From positions 1 to 56,076 of the forward strand of contig JAVKKH010000017.1 in NCBI GenBank assembly GCA_031296405.1: DNA of 56,076 bases. The letters are read 5' to 3'. Shown one piece after another: positions 42,818 to 51,386 of this stretch. The stretch is from Candidatus Tepidifontimicrobium thermophilum. GTDB taxonomy: Bacteria > Sysuimicrobiota > Sysuimicrobiia > Sysuimicrobiales > Sysuimicrobiaceae. Position 1 is the first letter of the stretch. The number at the start of each line of letters is the position of its first letter. Both the position numbers and the translations under genes were made by a program. The notes below the pieces were generated by a model. That model did not search any database, had not been told where the DNA came from, and worked only from the letters and a program-made list of their open reading frames with translations.

Positions 42818-44461
42818 TCAAACCGCGATCGCCCCGGCCCGGAAATCCGAGGTCCCCATCCGGACGTTCACCAGGGCCGGCTTGCCCGAGGCCAGCGCCC
42901 GCTCGAGGGCAGGCCGCACCTGCTCCGGCCGTTCCACCCACTCGCCGTGCCCCCCCAGGGCGGCGACCACCAGATCGTACCGGGCATGGCTGAGGGCCGT
43001 AGCCACCGCCCGCTCGGGGCCGAACAACTGCACCTGCAGCCGGCGAATCTGAGTCCACGCGGCGTCGTTCCCCACCACGGCCACGAAGGGGAGCTCCTGC
43101 CGCACCGCCGCCTCGTACTCCAGCAGGTCCAGCCCGGCCGCACCGTCGCCGAGCAGGACCACTACGGGCGCCTCCGGCCGCAGGACGCAGGCCGCCAAGG
43201 CAAAGCCCAACCCCACCCCCAACGTCCCCAGCGGACCCGGGTCAAGCCAGCCGGCAGGGTACCGACGCGGCCGCACGACTTTCGCCGCGGTGCCGATGAA
43301 GTCTCCACCGTCCCCGATCACCGTCGTGCCCGGGGGCAGGGCAGCGTCGATCTCCGCACAGAGTCGGAGGGGATCTACAGGAACCGCCTCGCTCGTCACA
43401 CCCGCCCGGATCCGGTCGGCCTCCTGGTGCTCTGCCTCCCCCAGATGGTCCAGCCATTGCTGGCGGGCCCGCGGGTCGTCCGGCTCGAGGCCCGCTCCCA
43501 CCAACTGGTCGAGCACGGCCCCCGTGTCCCCGGGCAGCCCGACCTCCACGTCGCGGTTGCGACCCAGTTCTGCGCCGTCGAGGTCGATCTGGATCAGCCG
43601 GGCGTCCCGGTTGATGGCCTTGCCGTAGTCCAGGCGGAAGTCGAGGGGCGTCCCTGCCACCAAGACCACGTCCGCCTCCGCGAGGGCCTGCTTGCGGCTG
43701 AGCTGGAAAAAGCAAGGATCCTCGGGCCCCACCACCCCACGGGCCATCCCGCTGGTGAACACCGGGACCTGGCCCGCCCGTGCGAAGCGCGCCACGGCTT
43801 GCGGATCATGAGACCATTGGACCTGGCTGCCCACCAAAGCCACGGGACGACGAGCCTGACGGAGCACAGCCGCGGCTCGCTCCACGTCCGAGGGGCTGGC
43901 CGGGCAGGGCGGTCGGTCCGGCACCGGAGCCGGAAAGCGGACCGCTTCGAGGTTCACCTGGGCGAAGATCACGTCCAGCGGGATCTCCACGTACACGGGA
44001 CCTGGAACGCCGTACAGGCTCCTGCGGAAGGCCAGGTTCAGGATCTCCGGCAGGCGCTCGGGGTCCTGGACCTGCACCGCCCACTTCGTGATGGGGCGCA
44101 CCACGCTCAGGTGGTCCATCTCCTGCAAGCTGCCACGGCCCGCGTGCTCGAGGGGCCCCTGGCCCCCGAGGACGACCACGGGCGACTGGGCGCGGTGGGC
44201 ATTGGCGATGGCGGTGACGGCGTTCATCACCCCGGGGCCAGCCGTGACGGCGGCGACCCCGGGCCGCCGGGTGATGCGGGCGTACGCGTCTGCCGCGTAC
44301 ACCGCCGCCTGCTCGTGACGGACGTCAACCACACGGATGTCCTCATCCAGGCAGCCGTCGTAGATGGGCATGATGTGACCACCGCAAAGCGTGAAAAGGG
44401 CCCGGACTCCCTCCCGGGCCAGCGCACGAGCGACGACGCGCCCAGCATGGACGAGCGCCAC
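42818..44461 (-). CDS. Thiamine-diphosphate enzyme, 2-hydroxyacyl-CoA lyase/acetolactate-synthase-like
   Basis: 547 residues, homologous to IlvB but clearly different: it lacks a small-subunit partner. The catalytic Glu50 sits in [19 protein letters not shown]. The N-terminal [16 protein letters not shown] resembles 2-hydroxyacyl-CoA lyases and oxalyl-CoA decarboxylases. The cofactor site reads [18 protein letters not shown], with [15 protein letters not shown] ending the motif. I chose GTG at 44461 (GAGGGG 7 bases upstream) instead of TTG at 44500, which has no ribosome site. It diverges from the gamma-glutamyltransferase gene. The reaction is unresolved. Confidence 0.85.
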   Translation of the reverse strand: MALVHAGRVVARALAREGVRALFTLCGGHIMPIYDGCLDEDIRVVDVRHEQAAVYAADAYARITRRPGVAAVTAGPGVMNAVTAIANAHRAQSPVVVLGGQGPLEHAGRGSLQEMDHLSVVRPITKWAVQVQDPERLPEILNLAFRRSLYGVPGPVYVEIPLDVIFAQVNLEAVRFPAPVPDRPPCPASPSDVERAAAVLRQARRPVALVGSQVQWSHDPQAVARFARAGQVPVFTSGMARGVVGPEDPCFFQLSRKQALAEADVVLVAGTPLDFRLDYGKAINRDARLIQIDLDGAELGRNRDVEVGLPGDTGAVLDQLVGAGLEPDDPRARQQWLDHLGEAEHQEADRIRAGVTSEAVPVDPLRLCAEIDAALPPGTTVIGDGGDFIGTAAKVVRPRRYPAGWLDPGPLGTLGVGLGFALAACVLRPEAPVVVLLGDGAAGLDLLEYEAAVRQELPFVAVVGNDAAWTQIRRLQVQLFGPERAVATALSHARYDLVVAALGGHGEWVERPEQVRPALERALASGKPALVNVRMGTSDFRAGAIAV

Positions 44462-44571
44462 GGCGGTACCCCTCAGCGGATCCGTGGTCTCCGCATCCAA
44501 CCGGTTTCAAGTCATGATGATACCGGAGACGTGGGCCCTGAGGGTCCGGGTTCGGGACAAGGAGGTGACGG

Positions 44572-46194
44572 ATGTTCCCGCAGGGACGGAGCGTGGTCAT
44601 GGCCAGGCGCGGGATGGTGGCTTCCGGCCATCCCCTCGCCTCCGCCGCTGGGCTTCGGGTGCTCATGTCCGGGGGAAACGCCATAGATGGGGCGGTGGCC
44701 ACAGCCGCGGTCCTGGGTGTGGTACAGCCCATGATGAGCGGCGTGGGCGGCGACACGTTCCTCCTCTACTACCCCGCCCGGGAGGGGCGGGTCTGGGCTC
44801 TCAACGGGAGCGGCATCGCACCGTATGCGGCCAGCCGACAGTTTTTCCTCGACCGGGGCTACACGCGGATGCCCTTCCGGGGTATGCTTTCCGTTTCTGT
44901 GCCCGGGGCCGTGGACGCCATGGTCACCGCGCTGGAGCGGTGGGGAACCGGGAGGTTCTCCCTCGCGCAGCTGCTGGAACCCGCGATCTTCTACGCGGAA
45001 GAGGGGTTCCCGGTGACCGAGAAGGTGAGTGTTTGGATCGCAGAGGCGGAGGAGGTCCTGAAAGCTCATCCGTCCACCGCCCGGATCTACCTTCCCCAGG
45101 GCAGGCCACCCCGGCCGGGGGAGGTCCTGGTGCAGAAGGACCTAGCGCAAACCCTGCGCCGGATCGCCCAGGGCGGGCGCGAGGTCTTCTACCGGGGCGA
45201 GCTGGCCCGATCCATCGTCCGGTACTGCCGCGAGCACGGAGGGCTGCTCACGGAGCGGGAGTTCGCGGAGCACCAGAGCGAGATCTACGCGCCGCTGGAG
45301 ACGACCTACCGCGGCTACCGCGTCCTGACCACCGCCCCTCCCTCCCAGGGCCTGATCCTGCTAGAGATGCTCAACATCCTGGAGGAGTTCGAGCTTTCCC
45401 GGCTGGGCTGGGGATCTCCCGATACCGTCCACCTCATGGTGGAGGCCAAGAAGGTGGCTTTCGCGGATCGGCTGGGGTACGTGGGCGACCCCCGGTTCGT
45501 GGACAACCCCGTCGGGACGCTGCTGTCGAAGGAATACGCCCGCCGCCGGGCCCGGGAGATCCATCCCTTCCGGGCCAGCGCCGAGCCCCGGCCCGGCTCC
45601 CTCCGGGAGGAACTGGGCGCCACCACCTACTTCGCGGTGGCGGACGCGGAGGGGAATCTGGTCTCCTACATCACCAGCCTCTCCGCGAGCTTCGGGTGTG
45701 CGCAGGTGGTGGAGGGAACGGGGATCCTGCTCAACAACCGGGCGGGAAGGGGGTTCACCCTGGAGGCGGGGCATCCGAACGTGATCGCACCCGGCAAGCG
45801 CACCATGCACACCCTGATGAGCTTCATGGCCCTTTATCCCGACGGGCGTCCCTTCCTGGTGTGGGGCACCCCGGGCGGGGACGGACAGCCTCAGTGGTGC
45901 GCCCAGGTGTTCACCAACCTGGTGGACTTCGGCATGAACGTCCAGCAGGCCGTGGAAGCGCCCCGCTGGCTGAGCTTCCCCGGTACGGACCCCGCAGACC
46001 TCCCGGCACCCTTCGAGCTCCGCGTGGAACCCGGCTTCGCCGAGGAGGCGGTCGAGGAGCTACAACGCCGCGGACATCGGGTGATCCCGATGTCCGGATT
46101 CGCCGGTGGAGCTCAGGTGATTCAGGTGGACCCTGCTGGCGTGTACCACGGAGGCTCCGATCCCCGGGTGGACGGGGCCGCCATGGGGTGGTGA
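44572..46194 (+). CDS. ggt: Gamma-glutamyltransferase (glutathione hydrolase family)
   Basis: 540-residue Ntn-hydrolase precursor. The autocleavage/nucleophile threonine is the first of the pair in GATTYFAVADAEGNLVSYI (Thr351). Other cues are MVASGHPLASAAGLRVLMSGGNAIDGAVAT, GVGGDTFLLYY, and in the small subunit NVIAPGKRTMHTLMSF and TPGGDGQPQW. No signal peptide is visible, so it belongs to the cytoplasmic branch whose true substrates are often other gamma-glutamyl amides. ATG at 44572 follows an AAGGAGGTGACGG site. Confidence 0.92.
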   Translation: MFPQGRSVVMARRGMVASGHPLASAAGLRVLMSGGNAIDGAVATAAVLGVVQPMMSGVGGDTFLLYYPAREGRVWALNGSGIAPYAASRQFFLDRGYTRMPFRGMLSVSVPGAVDAMVTALERWGTGRFSLAQLLEPAIFYAEEGFPVTEKVSVWIAEAEEVLKAHPSTARIYLPQGRPPRPGEVLVQKDLAQTLRRIAQGGREVFYRGELARSIVRYCREHGGLLTEREFAEHQSEIYAPLETTYRGYRVLTTAPPSQGLILLEMLNILEEFELSRLGWGSPDTVHLMVEAKKVAFADRLGYVGDPRFVDNPVGTLLSKEYARRRAREIHPFRASAEPRPGSLREELGATTYFAVADAEGNLVSYITSLSASFGCAQVVEGTGILLNNRAGRGFTLEAGHPNVIAPGKRTMHTLMSFMALYPDGRPFLVWGTPGGDGQPQWCAQVFTNLVDFGMNVQQAVEAPRWLSFPGTDPADLPAPFELRVEPGFAEEAVEELQRRGHRVIPMSGFAGGAQVIQVDPAGVYHGGSDPRVDGAAMGW

Positions 46195-46273
46195 CGGAGA
46201 TCCCGCCGGACAGGCGCCCGACACTCGGCCGTTGGACGACCCGGCCAGAAAATCCCCGCGGCTGCCGACCAGG

Positions 46274-46293
46274 GTGCGAACGGGTTTTCGCAC
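46274..46293 (+). other. Hairpin in the ggt to MBL-fold intergenic gap
   Basis: GTGCGAA (46274-46280) and TTCGCAC (46287-46293) form a 7-bp stem with a 6-base loop in the 165-base gap between ggt and the next gene. No T-run follows. It may stabilise message ends; its function is not known. Confidence 0.4.
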
Positions 46294-46359
46294 TGACCGA
46301 TGGCCCACGCTGCAGGAGTTCGGCGGGGTGCCGCAAAGAAAAGGGCGGGAGGTGGGAGT

Positions 46360-47109
46360 GTGCGCCGGCTGGCGGGACTGGTGGTGCTGGCGGTGGGCTT
46401 GCTGGTGGCCGGGCAGGGACTCTCCGTCTCCGCTGCGGTCCGGATTCGCTACCACGGCCACGCCTTTTTCGTGGTCACAGCTCCCGACGGGGTCCGATTC
46501 GCCATCGACCCCTACGGCCAGATCGGTTACCCCCTCCCAGAGGTGTCCGCGGACGTGGTCCTGGTCACCCACGAGCACCGGGACCACAACAACGTGGGAC
46601 TGGTCCGCGGGGCGCGGGCCGTACTGCGGGGCCTGACCGCAGATGGCCGGGATTGGAACCGGATCCGCGAGCGCGTGGGCGTCACCACGGTGACCTCCAT
46701 CCCCTCCTTCCACGACGACCAGGGGGGCACCAGCCCGCGCGGCCTCAACACCTTCTTCCTGATGGAGATGGGTGACCTCCGGCTCGCCCACCTGGGAGAC
46801 GTGGGTCAGCCTGCCCTCACGGACGCCCAGCTCCGGGCGCTGGGCAGGCTCGACGTGCTGATGATCCCTGTGGGCGACGGTCCCTTTACCATCGGTGCGG
46901 CCGAGGCCACCCGGATCACCGAGCAGCTCCAGCCCGCGGTGGTCATCCCCATGCACTACAAGACCGCCGCCCGACCCGACTGGCCCGGCACGGACGAGGG
47001 GCCGTTTCTGGAAGGCAAGCGGGACGTCCTGCGGACCGGGACCACCTACGAGGTCCGCAAGGACCGTCTCCCCAGACCGACCCGGGTGGTGGTGATGGCC
47101 TGGAGATAG
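46360..47109 (+). CDS. Exported metallo-beta-lactamase-fold hydrolase
   Basis: 249 residues with a signal peptide (MRRLAGLVVLAVGLLVAGQGLSVSA). The metal motif is THEHRDHNNVG, preceded by FAIDPYGQIGYPL. Further ligands are likely in FHDDQGG, LGDVGQPAL and PMHYKTA. It resembles the UPF0173/YtkL-type phosphodiesterase-like subgroup with a short chain. I chose GTG at 46360 because GGGAGGTGGGA is directly upstream. The substrate is unknown; it may degrade a small ester or phosphodiester outside the membrane. Confidence 0.85.
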   Translation: MRRLAGLVVLAVGLLVAGQGLSVSAAVRIRYHGHAFFVVTAPDGVRFAIDPYGQIGYPLPEVSADVVLVTHEHRDHNNVGLVRGARAVLRGLTADGRDWNRIRERVGVTTVTSIPSFHDDQGGTSPRGLNTFFLMEMGDLRLAHLGDVGQPALTDAQLRALGRLDVLMIPVGDGPFTIGAAEATRITEQLQPAVVIPMHYKTAARPDWPGTDEGPFLEGKRDVLRTGTTYEVRKDRLPRPTRVVVMAWR

Positions 47110-47191
47110 CCTTTCCCGGCGCGTAGGACCCGCCACGGTGAGGGGACAGCTCACGCCCCACGCTGTCGCCGCCCGTAGCGCCGTGCACCTT

Positions 47192-47956
47192 CTACTGGAC
47201 CAGCCGGCGGCGCAGCAGCACCGCCGGGACGGGCAGGAGTACCACGGCCACCGCCGCCAGCCAGACTACCTCCGGGACCGCGGCCACCGGGGTCCCGAAG
47301 GCCAGGGCCCGGGTCGCGCGCACCACGTGGTACAGCGGCGTGAACCACGCCGCGGTCTGCACCCACCCCGGTAGGGCGTCCAGGGGAAAGAAGATCCCGC
47401 TGAACATGAACATGGGCGTGATCCACAGAGAGAAGTAATACGGGAACAGGTCGATGGAGGGTGTCACCGCGGTGAACGCCAGGGCCACCGTAGAGAACAC
47501 GACCCCGCCGAGGAAAAACACCCCGGGGAGGGCCAGCGCCCACAAAGACCGTGCCACGCCGAACAAAGCTACGACCAGGAGGAAAGCGGTCCCGTAGATC
47601 ACGCTGCGGGTGGCGCCCCACAGGACTTCCCCCACCGCCACGTCCTCCGCGGAAAGGGGCGTGGTGACGATGGCGTCGTAGGACCGGTCGTAGTAGAACT
47701 GGACGTAGGCGTTGTACGTACACTCGAAGGTGGCGCCGAACATCGCCGCGGAGGCCGCCAGACCCGTGGCCACGAATGCCACGTACGGGAGGCCCTGGAT
47801 CTCCCTCAGGTAGGCCCCGAGCCCGAGCCCGAGGGCCAACAGGTACACGACGGGTTCCAGGAAGTTCTCCGGGACCGTGAAAGGGAACGTCTTCCGGAAG
47901 ATCAGCAGGTTCCGCTGCCAGAACCGGAAAGCCCCCACCGGCGAGAAGTCCATCAC
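47192..47956 (-). CDS. ABC-2 type exporter permease (NodJ/DrrB-like)
   Basis: 254-residue permease with six predicted helices (first at residues 31-50, PENFLEPVVYLLALGLGLGA). The ABC-2 cues are FEPVVYLLALGLGLG-like placement and SLWITPMFMFSGIFFPLDALPGWVQTAAWFTPLYHVV, a signature of NodJ/DrrB proteins. The start is GTG at 47956 overlapping the ATPase stop (ATG at 47953 also possible), with AGGAGG upstream. Together with the ATPase it exports a lipid, polysaccharide or drug; the cargo is not defined. Confidence 0.9.
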   Translation of the reverse strand: MMDFSPVGAFRFWQRNLLIFRKTFPFTVPENFLEPVVYLLALGLGLGAYLREIQGLPYVAFVATGLAASAAMFGATFECTYNAYVQFYYDRSYDAIVTTPLSAEDVAVGEVLWGATRSVIYGTAFLLVVALFGVARSLWALALPGVFFLGGVVFSTVALAFTAVTPSIDLFPYYFSLWITPMFMFSGIFFPLDALPGWVQTAAWFTPLYHVVRATRALAFGTPVAAVPEVVWLAAVAVVLLPVPAVLLRRRLVQ

Positions 47957-48879
47957 TCCCGCAACCTCCTGCCGGTGAGCCGCAGGAACACGTCCTCCAG
48001 GGTCGCCCGCCGAAGGACCACCGCCTCCACGGGAAGCCGGAGCGCCCGCACCCGGTGCACCAGCTCTTCACCGTCGCGGGTGTGGAGGAACACCCGGTCG
48101 CCCGCCACTTCAAAACCCTCCGCGAGGCCTGCGGCCTGCTCTGCCACAGCCCACGCCGGGGCTCCGTCCGCCGCCACCTGCAGCTCCACCACCTCCCGCC
48201 CCACGTAGCGCTCCACCAGCTCCCGGGGCGGTCCTTCGGCCACGATGCGCCCGTGGTCCACGATGGCGACCCGGTCGCACAGGTGCTCGGCCTCCTCCAT
48301 GTAGTGGGTGGTCAAGATCTGAGTCACTCCCCCACGCTTGAGCTGTCGCAGCCGGTCCCACACCGCGTGGCGTGCCTGGGGATCCAGCCCGGTGGTGGGC
48401 TCGTCCAGGACCAGCAGCCGGGGGTTGGCCATCAGGGCCCGGGCGATCATCAGCCGGCGCTGCATCCCCCCCGACAGTTTCGACACCCGTTCGTCCGCGC
48501 GTGCCTCCAGCTCCGCGAAGGCCAGCAGCTCGTCCGCCCGCCGCCGCGCTTCCGCCCAGCTCAGGTCGAAGTACCGTCCGTACACCACCAGGTTCTCCCG
48601 GACGGTGAGGGCGTCGTCCAGGGTCACGGACTGGTGTACCACGCCCAGCTGGCGTTTGATGGCCCTCCCGTGACGTCGGACGTCCAGTCCGAACACGCGC
48701 AACGAACCGGCCGTCGGCCGGGCGGTGCAGCAGACCATGCGCATGGTGGTGGTCTTGCCGGCTCCGTTGGGGCCCAGGAAGCCGTAGCACTCCCCCTCCC
48801 GGACCTGGAAGGAGATCCGATCCACGGCCACCAAACTCCCGAACCGCTTGAGCAACTCCTCCGCTTCCACCAGGGCCAC
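47953..48879 (-). CDS. ABC exporter ATPase (NodI/DrrA-like)
   Basis: 308-residue ATPase. Walker A is GPNGAGKTTTMRM, the signature KLSGGMQRRLMIARAL, Walker B LLVLDEPTTGLDPQARH, and the switch region ILTTHYMEEAEHLCDR. The C-terminal ~80 residues include the extension found in DrrA-like proteins (TLEDVFLRLTGRRL). GTG start with no clear Shine-Dalgarno; a short leader is possible. The stop codon overlaps the permease start. Confidence 0.92.
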   Translation of the reverse strand: MALVEAEELLKRFGSLVAVDRISFQVREGECYGFLGPNGAGKTTTMRMVCCTARPTAGSLRVFGLDVRRHGRAIKRQLGVVHQSVTLDDALTVRENLVVYGRYFDLSWAEARRRADELLAFAELEARADERVSKLSGGMQRRLMIARALMANPRLLVLDEPTTGLDPQARHAVWDRLRQLKRGGVTQILTTHYMEEAEHLCDRVAIVDHGRIVAEGPPRELVERYVGREVVELQVAADGAPAWAVAEQAAGLAEGFEVAGDRVFLHTRDGEELVHRVRALRLPVEAVVLRRATLEDVFLRLTGRRLRE

Positions 48880-48995
48880 GTAGGCTGGATTCGGAGGATC
48901 CCCGCGGACTTCCTGGCCTCGCAGTTGCGCTCAATCCCAGGGCCGGGTAGGGTCGGGCTTGAAGCCATAGGACGGCCACGAGGGAGGTGAAGCGT

Positions 48996-49331
48996 ATGGT
49001 GCACGAGGTATACCCGCACCCCACGCGGGAGCTGGCAGCCAGGCGTCGGGAGCTGCAGCCGGAGACCCTGGACGCCTTCCGGCGTTTCTCCCAGCAGGTG
49101 TTCGCCGAGGGAGCCCTCCCGGCCAAGACCAAACAGCTCATCGCAGTGGCGGTGGCCCACGTGACGCAGTGTCCGTACTGCATCCGCAGCCACACCAAAG
49201 CCGCCCGACAGCACGGTGCCAGTCCTGAGGAGATCATGGAGGCCATCTGGGTGGCCGCGGAGATGCGGGCCGGAGCCGCCTACGCCCACGCCCTGTTGGC
49301 CCTGGACGCGCTGGAGGAGGACAGCGGCTAG
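48996..49331 (+). CDS. AhpD-like carboxymuconolactone decarboxylase-family protein
   Basis: 111-residue helical protein with the redox motif in QCPYCIRSHTKAARQHGASPEEIMEAI, i.e. an intact CPYC followed by the general-base histidine. This points to an alkylhydroperoxidase-type activity, unlike the CxxC-less paralogue at 20371-20709. ATG at 48996 follows AGGGAGGTGA. It stands alone on the plus strand, divergent from the exporter and convergent with the prepilin. Confidence 0.9.
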   Translation: MVHEVYPHPTRELAARRRELQPETLDAFRRFSQQVFAEGALPAKTKQLIAVAVAHVTQCPYCIRSHTKAARQHGASPEEIMEAIWVAAEMRAGAAYAHALLALDALEEDSG

Positions 49332-49361
49332 ATCCCTGCGGTACGGGCCCTCCGACTGCCG

Positions 49362-49736
49362 TCAGAACCCCGAGGAGCTGACGGTAGAGGTGCCGTCGCC
49401 GGAGAGCGTCACGGTGACCGTAGCCCCCTCCACCCGGGTCCCCGAGCGGCCCGTGGCCACCATCTGGCAGGCAGTACCGCCACACGAGACGTAGGAGAAG
49501 TCCCAGTTCTCGGTGGAGGCTGGCGAGGCAGTGAAACCGTCGAAGGTCTGCTTCTCGGCGTAGAAGCTCCAGGCGAACTCCCGCATCTCCTGGAGGCGCT
49601 CCGCGGCCTCGGCGAAGTACGCGTTGCGCCGTGCCGAGAGGTACGAAGGGAACGCCAGGGCCAGCAGGATGCCGAGGATGACCAGGACCATGATCAGCTC
49701 GACCAGGGTGAAGCCGGCCTCGAATCTGCCGCGCAC
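49362..49736 (-). CDS. Type IV prepilin/pseudopilin
   Basis: 124 residues with a type III signal: MRGRFEAGFTLVELIMVLVI, cleaved between Gly and Phe at residues 8/9, then a hydrophobic helix LGILLALAFPSYLSARRNA. The globular part has two cysteines in VSCGGTACQMVATG, probably forming the D-region disulfide loop of pilins. GTG start with GGAGGG upstream. No pilus assembly genes are nearby, so it depends on machinery elsewhere. Confidence 0.88.
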   Translation of the reverse strand: MRGRFEAGFTLVELIMVLVILGILLALAFPSYLSARRNAYFAEAAERLQEMREFAWSFYAEKQTFDGFTASPASTENWDFSYVSCGGTACQMVATGRSGTRVEGATVTVTLSGDGTSTVSSSGF

Positions 49737-49817
49737 GGCGACCCTCCTTCCCCCCCCGTACGTGGGTATCTACCCAAGAGGAGGAGGACTTAGACCTCCG
49801 GAAGGACGAGCCGCCTT

Positions 49818-50228
49818 TTATCCGTCCGGATGTACAGGCAGCCGGACGGAGCCTTGCCGCCCGGCTGCCAGTTCCCGAAGGGGGCAGTACGCGTCGAGCC
49901 AGCTCGTGACCTGTTCCCGCGCCCAGTGCGCCCACGGGCGGTCGCCGTACTCGGCCCGCCGGGCGGCGGAAAAAACCCTCAGGTCATCTCCTCCACCCCG
50001 GGCGGCAAAGGAAAGCAGGAGCCCGCACGGGTAGTGCACGCACAGGCCGCAGTGCTCCACCCGCCGGCGCTTCGCGCACAGCCGGATGGGACACGCCGCC
50101 TGGCCCAGGATCTCTTCCTGGGACGCGCACGAGAACGGGAGTGCCTCATACCAGGCACTGCCCTCCCAGTAGGCCCCGCAGACCCCCGCGTACCGCTCGG
50201 CCTGGCTCCCTCTCCAGTCACCTGCCAT
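49818..50228 (-). CDS. Cysteine-rich DUF3795-like protein
   Basis: 136-residue soluble protein with seven cysteines clustered in VCGAYW, CASQ, ACPIRLCAKRRRVEHCGLCVHYPCGLLLSF. That spacing matches the DUF3795 type and suggests zinc or iron-sulfur binding. Function unknown. It lies upstream of the prepilin on the same strand (81 bases) and diverges from the copper cassette. Confidence 0.75.
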   Translation of the reverse strand: MAGDWRGSQAERYAGVCGAYWEGSAWYEALPFSCASQEEILGQAACPIRLCAKRRRVEHCGLCVHYPCGLLLSFAARGGGDDLRVFSAARRAEYGDRPWAHWAREQVTSWLDAYCPLRELAAGRQGSVRLPVHPDG

Positions 50229-50305
50229 GGCTCACCGCCTCCTGCTACCAGTTAGCGGAGCGGCGACTGACCCGGCCATCGGCTCGACGCCCGATTCCGG
50301 ACCGG

Positions 50306-50314
50306 TGGTATTCT
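50306..50314 (+). promoter_or_regulatory. Candidate extended -10 promoter of the copper/cytochrome cassette
   Basis: TGgTATTCT: an extended -10 with TATTCT at 50309-50314. Transcription would start near 50321, only about 4 bases ahead of the ATG at 50325, making that gene nearly leaderless. No good -35 is present. Confidence 0.45.
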
Positions 50315-50324
50315 GGGGACCGGA

Positions 50325-50699
50325 ATGGTCGGCGTCCGGCTCGCTGCGGTGCTGTGGGCCGTGCTCCTGCTGGGCCCCCTGGTCGATCCCCACGCCCACG
50401 ACCTGTACCACACGCACTGGGTGCTTTCCGAGGCCATCCCGAGCCCGGGATGGGACGTACCGGCCGGCCAGTCCCCGCCAAGGCCCGACCGGTCTCCCCA
50501 TGCTCCTGGCGTGGTCTGGCTCCGCGGCGCGGACCCGTCTGTGCCGGCGGTGGTGCACCTGGGGGCCCTGGTGCCGGGGGCTGCGGTGCCGGTGCTGCTC
50601 GTCCCGCCCATGCTGGGTCCCCAGCTAGACGCAGGCCCCTGCGGCTCGTGGACTTCCGCGGACCTAGACCCCCAGGATCCCCCTCCCCGCCGCGCCTGA
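50325..50699 (+). CDS. Small His-rich secreted or membrane-anchored protein
   Basis: 124 residues. An N-terminal hydrophobic helix (VRLAAVLWAVLLLGPL) is followed by DPHAHDLYHTHW, a cluster of four histidines suitable for metal binding. The middle is proline-rich and a second hydrophobic stretch is at about residues 75-95. GC3 is high and uniform, as in true genes here. No known family. It lies 64 bases ahead of the SCO gene, so a periplasmic copper-binding role is an attractive but unproven idea. Confidence 0.55.
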   Translation: MVGVRLAAVLWAVLLLGPLVDPHAHDLYHTHWVLSEAIPSPGWDVPAGQSPPRPDRSPHAPGVVWLRGADPSVPAVVHLGALVPGAAVPVLLVPPMLGPQLDAGPCGSWTSADLDPQDPPPRRA

Positions 50700-50763
50700 C
50701 CACGCATCAGGGTTCGTGACCGAAGGGGTCCCCGACGCCCCCGTCGGGCACAGGAGGTATGCC

Positions 50764-51366
50764 ATGATCTGGAGGGCAACTGCGGTCTTGGCGGTCCTGA
50801 GCGCGTCAGCGGTGGCCACGGTGGCCTGCTCCCGCACGGAGGCTCTCCGGGGCCAGCAGCTGGATCCCCCTCGCCCGGTCCCGGACCTAGTGGCCCGGGA
50901 CCAGCGGGGCCAGGTGTTCCGGTTGGCCGACCAGCGGGGCAAGGTGGTGGTCCTGTTCTTCGGCTACACCACGTGTCCGGACGTGTGCCCGGCCACCCTG
51001 GCGCGGTGGAAGCGGGTCCGGCAGCAGCTGGGCGAGGATGCGGCCCGGGTGCGGTTCGTGTTCGTCACCGTGGATCCCGAACGGGACACCGCCCAGAAGG
51101 TGAGGGAGTACCTGGAGCTGTTCAGCCAGGACTTCATCGGGCTAGTGGGCTCGGAGTCGGAACTGCGGCCCTTCTACCAGGCCTTCGGCGCCGCGTTTGA
51201 GAAGGTACCGCAGCCGGGTAGCGCCGCCGGCTACCTGGTGGCGCACACCGCCGCGGTCCCCGTGGTAGACACCCAGGGGCGCTGGCGGCTTCGGTTCACC
51301 CAGGAGACCTCCGTGGACGACTACGTCCACGACCTCCGGGTGCTGCTCCGGGAGAGGAAATCTTGA
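50764..51366 (+). CDS. SCO1/SenC-family copper chaperone for cytochrome oxidase
   Basis: 200-residue thioredoxin-fold lipoprotein. The lipobox cysteine is Cys22 (ATVACS). The copper motif CPDVC has Cys71 and Cys75, with the third ligand His161 in LVAHTAAV. VVVLFFGYTTCPDVCP and VTVDPERDT are family signatures. It delivers or maintains copper for the CuA centre of cytochrome c oxidase. AGGAGGT precedes ATG at 50764. Followed 20 bases later by PCuAC, the usual partner. Confidence 0.94.
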   Translation: MIWRATAVLAVLSASAVATVACSRTEALRGQQLDPPRPVPDLVARDQRGQVFRLADQRGKVVVLFFGYTTCPDVCPATLARWKRVRQQLGEDAARVRFVFVTVDPERDTAQKVREYLELFSQDFIGLVGSESELRPFYQAFGAAFEKVPQPGSAAGYLVAHTAAVPVVDTQGRWRLRFTQETSVDDYVHDLRVLLRERKS

Positions 51367-51386
51367 AAACGGAGGGAGGGTTGAAG

